Below, piece after piece: positions 49,701 to 60,160 of a DNA stretch of 64,000 nt (position 1 is its first letter; each line of letters starts with the position of its first letter). Made by a program: the position numbers and the translations under genes. The notes beneath the pieces were generated by a model. That model saw only the letters and a list, made by a program, of their open reading frames with translations, made no database searches and was not told the DNA's origin. This DNA is from Galerina marginata (Eukaryota > Basidiomycota > Agaricomycetes > Agaricales > Galerinaceae): the NCBI GenBank assembly GCA_023014335.1, contig JAECYW010000018.1:1364001-1428000 (forward strand), read 5' to 3'.

Positions 49701-50107
49701 ACGACGTGGGGACGCTTCTATTTAGGGAGGATATAATGAGTATGATACATGATAGGAAAAAGAAATTTATTTACCGAAACATTACTTCTCTTTTTTTTGA
49801 CCTTTGCGTCATCTGAACGCGGCTCTTCCATTATGCTGCCCTCAAGAAGTTGATCGTACTGCTCTCCGTCCGGGTCGAGAGCAAATTCGGGGTCGTCAGG
49901 CGGATTCCAAGATGGCATTGTATTCCACGAGTCGGTTTCGCGGTGAACTTCACGTTCCGGGAGGGCGGTACGCAAGCCATCACCGATTCTCCTAAGTCTC
50001 CCTTCACGAGAATGGACGGTTTCGAAGTCAATGGAGTCGTTCAGGGGAATGGAATCATGGTAAGAAGTGGTCTCGCTGATACGAACACGTTTGGCAGGCC
50101 TTGACAT
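46794..50107 (-). CDS. KDZ-superfamily transposase with CxC2 cysteine cluster
   Basis: Eight exons: 50107-49775, 49717-49481, 49424-48865, 48812-48650, 48593-48445, 48390-47810, 47755-47623, 47568-46794; about 976 aa (the exon 6 donor has one alternative a few bases upstream). It starts MSRPAKRVRISETTSY. Residues about 145-190 form the CxC2 cluster (LCPDC, YRCEECF, CGPCCVKRH). The catalytic domain follows: GIHDVAIQYCGC, SKVS-type KASTYDFYRALEKL, KWGGRAHDPSGVEGT, CPSCPYPGINLP, CMDANFRLKNQLVS (first Asp, about 386), SYDIACQWFVNLF (second Asp, about 505), CECPERVWGPHN (likely Glu). The end carries EEMRRVLLYLEWKAKWW and an acidic Asp/Glu repeat tail. It would cut and join the element ends in the nucleus. 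It is divergent from the small basic gene. Two usually conserved residues differ (see findings). Confidence 0.95.
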
Positions 50108-51988
50108 GTATGTCACTGTCTTCTGTGCATGACGTTGAAGAGGTTAATGTTTACACATGTTTACCTTGCAAGCTGCGGTCTTATGTACATTCCTTCTCAG
50201 TTTCCTTTCCTTCTCGGATCCGTGATAACGACTGCTACGCTACATCACACTCGACACTCTCCCACTCTCCGACTAGTGATTGTGGCTAAGTTGTTACTTT
50301 TATCCACGCTGATTGATCACTTACAGTCTTTCCTTTGGTCTAGATATCTTCCTGCCAACTCGACACCGTCAATTCTTAGAAGCCACACTAACGCAGGTAC
50401 GCTCCATCATCCGCCTACTAAAATGCCCGTTCTAATGCCTGCATGGGACCAGGAAGCCACAGCATCGTATGCATCTCTATTTGATGTCACATCGTCGTAT
50501 GCATCTATCATGAATCTGAGTCGACGGCGTCGTATGCACCTCGCACCTCTCAGACCTCTCATGGATTGGAGAGGATTAGAGTCGAACCCCAGCTAGCCCG
50601 TATTCGCCCCCAGCTAGCCCGTATTCGCCTTCATCGACCTATCCTCCTCTGCGGGCGAACACCTTACCTCAGCTTTGAATGCCGGTGAGTCTTGTTACGT
50701 ATCAGTCGTCTTAATACTCTACTTAGTCAAACGTGTAAGGCAGCCCACTGTTTAGCCGAGAGCCGCCTCGAGCCTCGCGGAGAGCCACTACTGCAGCCCA
50801 CTGTTTAGCCGAGAGCCTCGCCTCGAGCCTCGAGCCTCGCGGAGAGCCACTACTTCAGCCTCGAGCCTCGCCGAGAGCCACCTTACCTCAGCTTTGGATG
50901 CTGGTGAGTCTTGTTACATATCAGTCAATATCAGTCGTCTTGATACTCCACTTAGTCAATGTGTAAGGCAGCCCACTGTTTAGCCTCGATCCTCGCCGAG
51001 AGCCACTACTTCCGCAACCAGCTTCATACTTCGACGAACATTTAAGGCATCGCTTCGCCAATTTAAAGCAAAATATTAAAGATGTGAGTTTTTATACAGA
51101 GTTTTGATACATATCCGTATCTAAATACTCCACTCAGTGAAAGTTCAAACTGTCCTCGAGCCTCCTGTAACATGTAAGTACCACTTCGCTGACTTCAAAC
51201 AAAATATTAACTCTTGCCATCTTTCAACGTTATACGGTATACCTTTAACTTGAACAATTTTCACGGAGCCTTACTTGCCCATAGCCAGGCTAGAAGGTTT
51301 ATTCTACGAATCATTAGCCACCAACATCTCATGTCATTCATGTTAAATATATAATTGTACTCACTTGTCACTTGGTATGTTGACGAAGGCTCGGAAGCTA
51401 TTTTACCTGCATGAGTGGTGATTTCGGGCAGAACATTAAAGTTAAAACAATTAAAACCATAGCAAGCGGCCGATTTCTTCTGGTCAAATACTTTCCATTG
51501 TGTTTGTATAGTTACTAAATACATGCCTGAGGGATATGCAGCCCGTAAACCACCTGGCGCATCCAGAACAACATGATTGTGCAAATAGTGGAATTACGAT
51601 GCACAAAAGAGTGAACTCAAAGTCACGGTAGGTGTCAGTGATCTTTTTGCACAGACTATTTTGAACGCGCTCCGTTTGAATATGGAGGTATACGATGGTA
51701 TATAAAATCATTTAGTCTTGACGCCTTTAAGAGCTCCTCATCTGCACTGAGCTACATGGAATTGAGGTTATCTTGACACCGTCCTATTTTGGGAATTGGG
51801 GATACGGCTCAAATCTGGACTTCGCTTAAGCTGGCTTTATTTGCCTCGACCACCTTGTTCACCTATGATTTCGAAGACGGACAACGTTCAAACCAGGCTC
51901 GAACGAAAACGCCGGCACTATCATTTGTATTCTTATATTTTGTTTAACATTTATTACGGCTTATGCATGGACTTTAAATTTCTCTCAG
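50108..51988. repeat. Transposase upstream region with tandem repeats
   Basis: Unique to copy 2 (deleted in copy 1). At 50661 and 50881 the same segment starts (ccttacctcagctttg.atg c.ggtgagtcttgttac), a 220-bp tandem duplication, each copy holding a gtgagt donor-like site. Within it gcagcccactgtttagcc recurs at about 50742, 50795 and 50970, with cctcgagcctcgc and gagagccacta repeats. This probably holds the divergent promoter and perhaps 5' exons of the small basic gene. Minus ORFs at 51261-51711 lack recognisable features. Confidence 0.5.
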
Positions 51989-52351
51989 AAACATTGAAGT
52001 AGAACGCGAGAAGGCTCGCGCTCGTGCTCAACGGTGAAATAAAATTATTCTCGGTTGGGGAAACTACTGACATGCCTCTAATCTAGGCAGAAGGGCAAGT
52101 TTGCTTCACCTGAAGAAATCGCAGCGCGTAAGGAGGCTCATCGGGACGCACAAGCTCGATATCGAGCGCGGAACAGAATGAAGCTCAAAAATTCGTCATG
52201 GGAGTATCGGTACGTATATCTTTCCTCTACATTTGAAAATTTTCTGATTATTCATCATAGACTCAAGAAGAAGCGGGAAAAGTCCCAAAAAGACGACGAA
52301 GATGAATATCGGAGACTCATGGCCATTGAGTTGGATGATTGCGAACCATAG
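51989..52351 (+). CDS. Small basic protein of the KDZ element (3' exons)
   Basis: Exons 51989-52033, 52087-52209 and 52261-52351 join with good GT..AG sites and one open frame. An in-frame stop just upstream of 51989 means further 5' exons must exist; I could not place the start. The product is very basic, with EREKARARAQRQKGKF, PEEIAARKEAHRDAQARYRA, ARNRMKLKNSSWEYRLKKKR, and an acidic end (DDEDEYRR) finishing DDCEP. The arginine-rich helical region is reminiscent of a bZIP basic region, but no leucine zipper follows. Nucleic-acid binding is likely; identity is unknown. It is convergent with gene B and divergent from the transposase. Confidence 0.6.
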
Positions 52352-52595
52352 ATTTTTCTCCTTTCAGACGGTAGTGACCGTGGTCCGACGATTTCGGTAG
52401 AGGTAGTGTGAAAAAATGTCAATTTCACAAGAACGTACGAAAGTCCGAACAGAGTACATACAGACTACATAAGGAGGTGGGCATACTGGGTGAACATAGA
52501 ACATAGAGGGCATAAGCGAGGCATAGGGGGGGCACATAAACAAAGCAGCTACGTTAGGAAAGACTTTGGCGGAGGAGAGAAGGCGTGTTGAGAGG

Positions 52596-54472
52596 TCAGT
52601 CAGCTTCCGAATCTACTTTCCCAGCCAAGTACTCGTCTACCTCAGGCCAGCAATCGGAGCCAAAGTCCGAGTACTGGTACTGGGTCGAGGCACGGTCATC
52701 ATCATCATTGCTGGGGGAGCCGGTTGGGGAGGTAGCCGACGAAGTCGCATCGGACATTTGAGCAACTGGGCACGTAGGGAAACCGTTGACTTGTTCGGCG
52801 CTGGCGCTGGCCAACGCGGGAGCCGATGAATTGACCTGAAACCCAGCAACTGGGCTGGCAGGCGGATTGTTGAGTTGTTCGGCGGGGTAAGGTGTCGAAC
52901 GGTCCCAAGCCCTATTGATCGCTTCCTCCCTAAAATGCCTGCGAGATCCACTGACGGCAAAGTCATCTGGGTCTTGATCGGCCGTAAAAAATTGACTGGG
53001 GGTATAGCCGTTGTCAAAGAGCGGTACGAAGGGCCTCGCGTCACTGCGAACAGGAGTATTGGGGATGGGCGGAGTCGAAGTCGGAGGGACCAAGAGATCA
53101 GAGGAAGGATAGCCAGGCTGGGGAAGAAGGTTGTCATCATCGGAGTAAGAATGGACAACGACCTTCCTCTTCGAAGGGTGTGTGGCTGGAACTTCGTCGT
53201 CGTCCGAGTCCGAGATGATGACAACGGGACCTAGAGTCTTCGAAACGGGGGCAGCAGGGAGGGCAGTCGAGGTAAGAACGGGGGCAGCAGGCAGGGCGGT
53301 TGAGGTGAGTACCGGGGCAGTAAGTTTAGTCGACGAAACGGGGGCGGTTAAGGTGTGACCTGGGGCAGTTGGTTTCGTAGATTTCACATCTCGAGGGAGG
53401 GTGACAGCAGGGATGATCGTACCCGAAGGACCGGCAGCACTTGCTTCAGCGGAAGGGGCTCCAGAAGGGGCAATTATACCGGAAGAGGCTGAAGGAATCG
53501 CTTGGACTGGAGCAGATGGAAAAGGGTGGGGGCGAAGGAGTTGATTGGCGACGGTTATGAAGTCCGCAGTAATCGTAGAAGGAAATGCAGCCGACGAGGT
53601 TGCGGTTTTGGCCGACTTCGAGACGGTGTTCGTCAGCTTCTTCTTCTTCGCCTTCTTGGGCGCTGTCTGAGAGGCGGTCGACGTCGGCGGTGCAACGACA
53701 GGAAGGGAATCGGAAGGGATAACGGGCGCGGTCTTCAACATGGTTGGGGAGGGAGGAGGCATTGGGAAGGGACGGATGACCCGATTGGCAGGCGTAGGAG
53801 TGACGGTAGGCTGGGTTCGAGTGACTCCGGCGACGGGGGGCAGTTTGAACACCAGTTCACCAGCGGCAGCTGGAGCAGGGCGTTTCAAGGGCGACGGAGA
53901 AAGGAGGGAGATCGGGTTCTTTGATCCACCAGGAAATCTCGCCAGCACAGGGTCATGGATGAAGGAGTTGTCGAAGTAGCGCCCGGCATAGAACCCGACG
54001 GCTTGATCCCAATTGGGGAACTGCCGCATGATAAAAAGGCCGCACTGGGTCAAGTCGACAGCCTTTATCTCCCTGTTAATGTAAGATTAGCGATATCATA
54101 AGGAAAAAAATAAAATACATACTCCTCGTTGTAGACCCCTTGCCAATTTCCCGCTACAACGACGAAAAAGTCCGCAGTTGTGATCTTGGGACGGACTAAG
54201 TCCTTGGGGTGAATAGGCGTGGTGGTGAACTTGTTTGGCCCTGGACTAAGCACGTCCGGAGTGGTGTCCATTGCGTTCGGGTCGCCAGCGGCGACGGGGT
54301 CTTAATAAATGCTTAGTGATGTTTCTACTGCCTTCATATTTTGAAAATACGTACCTGCTATGAACGGGTCCACTTCGGCCAAGGAAGTGCCTTGGACTGG
54401 GGCGGGAGCCGGGGCAGCCTGACCGGCAGGATTGCGGTTGGCGTCGGAGCCAGGATTTTTGATTTGAGTCAT
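52596..54472 (-). CDS. KDZ accessory gene B, intact: RNase H1 hybrid-binding-like domain
   Basis: Three exons (54472-54355, 54300-54123, 54072-52596), about 590 aa. The start was chosen at MTQIKNPGSDANRNPAGQ, which follows a TATA-like signal by about 90 bp. Residues about 80-125 (FFVVVAGNWQGVYNE then FIMRQFPNWDQAVGFYAGRY) fit the small domain found at the N-terminus of RNase H1 and in caulimovirus viroplasmin, which binds RNA/DNA hybrids or double-stranded RNA. No RNase H catalytic domain follows; the rest is Pro/Ser/Thr-rich with a lysine patch (KKAKKKKLTN), a tandem repeat (PVLTSTALPAAPVLTSTALP) and an acidic motif (VIISDSDDDEVP) like a SUMO-interaction motif. Function in transposition is not known. 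The domain call is by pattern only. Confidence 0.75.
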
Positions 54473-55219
54473 AGTAGATGGAGAGTGAAAGATGTTGTGA
54501 TGCGATGGCTGTGATTGTTGGAGTCTGGACTAGGTTTGAGAATTTGAGCGCCTTTTATGCATAAAACGAGGGCACTCACACGACAAGGGGCCTGTTTCTA
54601 CCATAGTTCCATCTGGTCAGCTGCTCTCTTGCTGGTTATTCCGTGCCGCGTCGCTTTGTTACAGATTGGGCTGAAAATCTGATAGAACCAAGCAGTGAAA
54701 CGAGGTGAATAAGCCAGATTGGCGAACGGAAAGATCTGGCCTACCAGATCGCGATTTTCGTGCACTTTCTCAACACCCGCTGCGACCATGCGTCGGTAGA
54801 GATTGGATAAAAATCTGAACGAAACAATGAGTAATAATAAGGGACACCAATGGGAGAAGGAAGGTAAAGAATACGATCAAAACCGTCCAGTCGGAATCGC
54901 GGGCAAGACTTTGATTTGGAAGCTAGCCTGAAAGCAACGCGTCAGAGATACAGGGCGAGGTCCATGAGTTTGGTTTGTCTACCTGTCTACCTGATAATTC
55001 TTTGGTATCTAAACATGTTAACCTTAGTATTCGAGCGCTCAAGTCATATGAAATCGGAATTCGACTCACTCCAGTTTCCCGCCTTCCTCGATCACTTTCT
55101 GTCACCCTTGTCGCATAATCCTCAGAGCTGTTCAAGCTGCTTGTATTTGTCGTCGGTCAGTATTTATTTGCGAATTTAGACATGGGTTGATATTGACTCA
55201 CCTGGAATAGTCATCAAGG
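54473..55219. promoter_or_regulatory. Divergent promoter region of KDZ genes A and B (copy 2)
   Basis: Inverse of 21800-22546, intact; TATA-like cctttta tgca toward gene B at about 54554-54566. Confidence 0.5.
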
Positions 55220-57684
55220 ATGGTGAACCCAGGCGCATTCCGAGGCTCCCGAAGGGAGTTCTTGATGGGAGAAAAGGCTACCTATAGTGACGCGATGGCG
55301 GGCGGATACGGCGCAGACGCCCTTGTCCTCATTCAGAGGAGATACTTCAAACGTTATCCAGTTAACTTGCCTCACTTCGAAGAACCGAGTCCCGAGCATC
55401 TGGCTGCAGTAGACGATGATGCACCAGATGCAGAATTAGAAGAACCAGATCCCGACAAACTGACCGAAGAGGAGTATGCCGCCGCTACAGAAGAGGTAGA
55501 GAAACGTCGCAAGGCCATCCAGTTCCGGAAGGCAGTGAGTTGTCTTTGTTTGTTATGAATGCCGCAGAACGCAAACTGATGTTAATTGTCAGCAAATCAA
55601 ACGATGGTTGGCCTATCAATACATGAAGGACAACGATCTCGACCCAAAGGACTCTGGGGCTAGCAACCCGTACCGCGCCCTTCTCTTCAAGCTTACCGGC
55701 AGAGAATCCGCCCGTCCACGTCGCAGGACCGCTGTTAATGTCTGGCGCAAAACCAAACGGGTCGCGATAGAAGACAAGGTCAAGCTGAGAGCTGCAAGGA
55801 CTGGCGCTGCGAAAGAACAGTTGGCCGCGTTGCGAGACAAGGTCGCTCGGGAGATGTTCGAGAAGCTGAGCGAGGCAGAAAAGAACCACTGGGCGCAGCA
55901 GGCTTCTATAGAGACTGACGAAGCGGTTTCGGCTTGGAAACGCGAGCTGGAGTCAGGACCTTCCCCGGCACCTGCAGATCGGCAGCGGTGAGTTTTTCCC
56001 CCTTCTTATTCTTAGCTATAGTGACTTACGGGTTTTTAGATGCATCCAAGGGCTGGTTCGTTATGCCCAGCCTATCCTCGATGGCATCGCCGAAGCCACG
56101 GGATGGAAAGTAACGTTGATGGCAGGAGGGCCCGAACCTGCCCACGAAGGAAGGTTGAATGTTATCAGGTATGATTCCTACGTAGGTTCATAAATTCACA
56201 TATTAACTTTGTATTTTATTTAGTGTTCATTCCGGGGTTACTGCGGGGGACGTGAAGATGAACTTCGGACGCGCTGAGCGAGAGCGGTACAAGAAACACA
56301 TTGTACCAATATTCGGCAGTTTCTTACAGAAGTGCTACAGTAAGTTATTGTTCCGTGTTATCAATATGTTGCAAGCTAATCTTTGCATTTAGCAACAGAG
56401 GAGTGCCGTTCTCGGGCTCTTCCACGCGAAGAGGGTTACTTCCCAATGGAATCCGCTGACGTCGAGGAGGACGGCGCGAATATCGATCTTGTCGAGTCCT
56501 CCCCTTCCCCGTCATTCACCGGAACCACCGCTAATAAGGGGAGCCTGCCCCCAGAGGACGAACTTTCCCAGACTGAGGTCCCGGTCTCCCATGTATCTTC
56601 GCTTAGCGGATCCGCTCCCCAACCATCCCCACCGGCGGCCGTTTGTGAGCCGTTTCCTCCATCACGCGGTCCAAGCCCTCCGGTTTCTCCTGCTCACTCC
56701 CACCGGGAGTCGCCTGTCGTCTTTCCGGACCCTCCGTCGCGCGGTCCAAGCCCTCCCTTGTCTCCTCCTCATTCCCGTCAGGGATCTCCCATCGTCGTCC
56801 CGGCTCCTCCGTCACAACTGGACGTCCCACTTGTCGCCGTTGCCCAGCATGCGCCTAGTGCACTACCAGGTGATGCTCGACGAACCCCGACTACTCCGGA
56901 CGACATTCGAGCAAACGAATCGGAGAGCGCGTTGGCGGTGAACCGCTCAGAAGAGGGTTTGAAATCAGCTGAAGAGGGTGTCTCGAGTTCTGCTGGAGGG
57001 AAACAAGGCAGGAAGCGGGGGTCAGAGGCTTCCTTGGTTAGGACAAAAGCGGACGCCGATCATACCACTCGCAAACGTGCTCGAACAGACCGCCCTGGCA
57101 CATCCGATGCTCAATCCACGACTTCCACACAACCTGACACGTCGACACCGCTTCTGCCTTCTTCCTCAGCTTCTGAGACTCCCACCGCTATCACGACGCC
57201 GCCAGATGCGCCGAAGTGGTTCGAAAATGCTCTCTCGATGCTGCGCAACGAAGAACTCGGCGCCCCGTGGGCAGCGCTATTGCAAAGCTGGGTAGCATTC
57301 GAAGTTAGGGAAGACTACAAGGAGATCGCCAAACTCAAGTCAACCCACCGTCCCGCCAGCATCAAGGATTGGATCCAGCGTCGCCGCTCTACCACATGGC
57401 GTCCGTCGGGTATCAAGGCCTCCAACTACGAGAAGGCTTTCATGCAGTGGTGGACGTCTCTGCAACCGGATTGGCGTGTCTCGGAGGGTACTATTGTGTT
57501 CGCAACCGTTGAGGGGGACTGGTCGGCGCTTCGGAGGCCAGGGATGAACGGCCTTTTCAGTGTTTTCGCAGCGTTGTTCTACTGGGGTTTGGCCGTGCAG
57601 AAGGAGAAGAAGGGGCAAGAGAAGTGGCTCGTTGCCGTGGAAGATTGCACCACTGCCTGCACCCAGCTCATTCGTGCTACTTAG
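55220..57684 (+). CDS. KDZ accessory gene A, intact
   Basis: Exons 55220-55534, 55593-55987, 56040-56168, 56224-56339 and 56393-57684 give 748 aa. Domain picture as for copy 1: MVNPGAFRGSRREFL start with QRRYFKRYPVNLPHFEE, acidic stretch, charged helical region, conserved segment WKVTLMAGGPEPAHEGRLNV and SGVTAGDVKMNFGRAERERY, Ser/Pro-rich middle with nuclear-localisation-like KRGSEAS and TRKRARTD, and a tryptophan-rich C-terminal domain. Open frames in both copies across 2.2 kb suggest it is needed by the element. It is not recognised as a known enzyme. Confidence 0.82.
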
Positions 57685-57823
57685 TGTAGTATATCTCTAA
57701 GACGGCGTCCACTCAATTCGTATCAGTTATTTTGTTCTCTCGGGCTCGTAATATTTATATAAATACTATATCTTTTGATCTTGCACTGTGAAATGTACCT
57801 AAAGTTAAAAACTCGCCTCATGT

Positions 57824-58560
57824 CTACTTTTATGGCAGGTGGTTCAAATTGCGAGGCAACGTCATCCAAGTCAACCGGGGTACATCCACCCATTTCCGGG
57901 GATTTTGAATTGAAAAAATGGTATCATTGTGTAGCTACTGACTTTTAAAGTACATATATGTAGTATAATCGTTCAAATAGGAAGAAGGACGCGGTGGAAA
58001 GGCATTATACACCCTAAGGTGGTACGGAAAGCCACCCGAGGTGGACGGAACGAGGCTGTGATTAAAATAGATCGTTGCCGATGGGAACCGGCGTTGATGG
58101 ACCTAGATTTAAAAATAGGTCGGACCTGGTATTGATGGTTGATGGACCTGAATTTAAAAATAGGTCAGGTTGCGAAAATCACGTCTAAAATAGGAACGTC
58201 ATCCAGAACCAGTTTTGCCAATCCATCCCGCCCCATCCCCCGACGTGCGCGCAAACACCTGGATTAGGCCCGAAAATATTATGGGAACCCATCTGCGCTT
58301 TTTCCGCGTCCGAAACGGCGGGGGACGACGAGCACAAGCCAAATTACAGTCCCGGACATCAAATCCTGCATTGTTGACATGTGTTTACATGTTCCCGCCC
58401 ATCAATAGTGTTCCCCCACATCCCCGGCACCCACGGCAGGGCCTAGGACATTAGTTTTAGGCTGTTGGGGAGCATCCCGGTGGCAGGATGCCCACCAGGA
58501 CGTATAACCCATGTTGGGAAGATACCTAGGGTTCATATATGTGGGTAGCTTATACAGGTG
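57824..58560 (-). repeat. KDZ copy 2 terminal inverted repeat, gene A side
   Basis: Inverse of 45397-46133; outer end CACCTGTATAAGC on the minus strand, identical to the left end of copy 1. Confidence 0.85.
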
Positions 58561-59620
58561 ATCCGCGACGGTGTCGTTCGAATCCAGAAGCATGTTGGCA
58601 GTGGGGAGGTCTTCGTCCGTCTCCGCCGGCTCGCGAGTCTTCGGCCGCCTGTTGCGCGCTTTGGGCTTGCCAGAACCCTTGGCGGAATCATCTCCGACGG
58701 AAGACCCAACGACAGAGGGTACCGGAACAGAACCCTCGGCCGCCTCTTCCTTGTAAGCCCCCATCTTTCGGGGCAGGCGCTCTTCATCTCCCGGACGATG
58801 GCACTTAATCTTCTTGGCGAAACACCTGTCGCAGATGTGGGCGACTTCCGAATTTTTCCGCTCCGTAGTGCAAATGACACCGGCGGTCGTACACCCGTCG
58901 CAGGACGCTCGGTTCAACCTTTTTTGTTTTTTCTTGTTCGACGGGCCGGGGTTCGGAACCTCTTCAACTTCCGGGGAAGTCGCGGAAACGGGTGTAGCTA
59001 GCTCAAAGTCAACAAAATGTTATGAAGTCACAATATTCGCTACTCACCTTTGGCCTTGTCCTTGCCCTTGCCCTTGTCCTTACGCCCCTTGGGCGTCTTC
59101 TCCCCTTCGCCTGCGTCTTCCGGCAGCCCCATCTCGACGTCCTGTTCCTCGGGGGCGGTGGACGAGGCAACCCGACGTTCCTCCGCAGCCCAACGCGAGG
59201 CTTCTGCGCGCTCCATCCTCTCCTGTTCTGCAGCCTTCCGACGTTCCTCCTCTTCCAACCGAGCCCGTTCCGCCTCCAACTGCAACCGCTCCTCCTCCTC
59301 GGCTCTCTTCCGCTCCTCTTCCTCCTTCCGAGCCTTCTCCTCCGCTGCCTTCTGCTTCCGCTCCTCGATTTGCAGCCGCAATTCCGCGCGCTTCGCCTGC
59401 TCCGCTCGGGCGCATTCCTCCGCAAGGAGCATTTCCTGTTCCAGGCGGTCGACTTCGGGATCGATATCCATGGCGTCGGTGGGGGACATAGTGGGCAGTA
59501 AAAAAGGGTGGGAACATTTTTTCACAAAAGAGCCCATCATCTTATACCCGACGGAACAAACAAGCGCATACCGAGCTTATTTCGGAATCAACAAGGTCAT
59601 GTGGCTTCAAGGGTTCAGCC

Positions 59621-59635
59621 ATAAGAGGGAGGTAC
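59621..59635 (+). other. Element B polypurine tract
   Basis: ATAAGAGGGAGGTAC lies directly before the 3' LTR; element C has a similar GAAGGAGGTAG before TGTCACGG. Confidence 0.7.
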
Positions 59636-60160
59636 TGTCACGATCCAGTTCTAAGTCCCATCGTTCCGACTTTCCGTTCCGGACTTTCCGTCGTCCGAAC
59701 GATTTCCGTCCGGACGAGTTTCCGTTCCGTCCCTCGGAAATACGGTCTTTCCCACTCTCGTCCTCATGTTATCCTCATGTTGGTAAGGATCAGATCCCGA
59801 GGCTTCTTTCCGCAGCATATCTTACCGAGGTCTTCCCGAGTTTCGGAGTTGCGGAGTTTTGGAACAACTCCGCTCTTATATTTAAAGCCTTGTAATTACG
59901 CCTTAGATCTGCAGTCTGAATATTAGTTTACCTACTCGCATAACCTTGACTTCTCATCGCTCTCATATATCTAAGTCGTTCACTTCCGAGACATGCCTTA
60001 GGGCGAGGTGCTGACCCTCCGGTCTCCCGACCATAAATTGGGGCACGTCGTTAGGCTAGGCACAGTTCATAGCTGAGGCCAAAGCCCTGTCCGTCCGGTT
60101 CCGCGTTCCGCGTTTCCGTCGGAACTTCGGATCCTCGGAACGTCGGACTCAGTCTTAACA
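59636..60160 (+). repeat. Element B 3' LTR
   Basis: 525 bp, partner of 38731-39255, followed by the target duplication CCCAC and the downstream half of the Hsp70-like gene. Confidence 0.95.

Larger units (their letters stand above)
45397..58560 (-). mobile_element. KDZ transposon copy 2 (apparently complete)
   Basis: 13,164 bp, duplication ATCCGCG (45390-45396, 58561-58567), in reverse orientation relative to copy 1. Contents along the plus strand: terminal repeat, transposase (-), small basic gene (+), gene B (-), gene A (+), terminal repeat. All four genes are open and spliced sensibly, so this copy may be autonomous. It sits in an exon of the antisense gene of element B. KDZ elements are a eukaryotic DNA transposon superfamily greatly expanded in mushroom genomes. 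Confidence 0.95.
44880..59491 (-). pseudogene. Antisense Zn2Cys6/coiled-coil gene of element B, split by KDZ copy 2
   Basis: Runs opposite to gag-pol, between the chromodomain and the 3' LTR. Exon 1 is 59491-59048 (MSPTDAMDIDPEVDRLEQ, then a Glu/Arg/Lys-rich coiled coil and a Lys-rich end). After a 50-nt GT..AG intron, exon 2 starts at 58997, is cut at 58567/45396 by KDZ copy 2 (7-bp duplication), and continues to the stop at 44880. The frame reads straight through once the insertion and one duplication are discounted, giving about 465 aa. Exon 2 carries a cysteine pattern C-x2-C-x6-C then, 12 residues on, C-x2-C-x6-C (CDGCTTAGVIC, CDRCFAKKIKC), the spacing of fungal Zn(II)2Cys6 DNA-binding clusters. 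The tail is a Gly/Ser repeat followed by an acidic end. A role in controlling the element or host genes is inference. Confidence 0.8.
38731..60160 (+). mobile_element. Ty3/Gypsy LTR retrotransposon B, chromodomain type
   Basis: Flanked by the 5-bp duplication CCCAC (38726-38730, 60161-60165) inside an exon of the Hsp70-like gene. Without KDZ copy 2 it is about 8.3 kb. Order: 5' LTR, gag, pol (protease, RT, RNase H, integrase, chromodomain), an antisense spliced gene, polypurine tract, 3' LTR. Gag and pol carry several frame-breaking lesions although the LTRs are about 98.5% identical, so this copy was probably mobilised by relatives or decayed quickly. Confidence 0.95.

Noticed and set aside
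52875..53924. Plus-strand ORFs rich in Arg/Gly opposite gene B
   Set aside because: Shadows of the Pro/Ser/Thr-rich coding strand of gene B.
58402..58917. Zn2Cys6 ORF as a stand-alone gene starting at 58917 and ending in the KDZ repeat
   Set aside because: The frame enters KDZ sequence at its 3' end and joins upstream and downstream exons of the antisense gene of element B; its apparent end is an insertion artefact.
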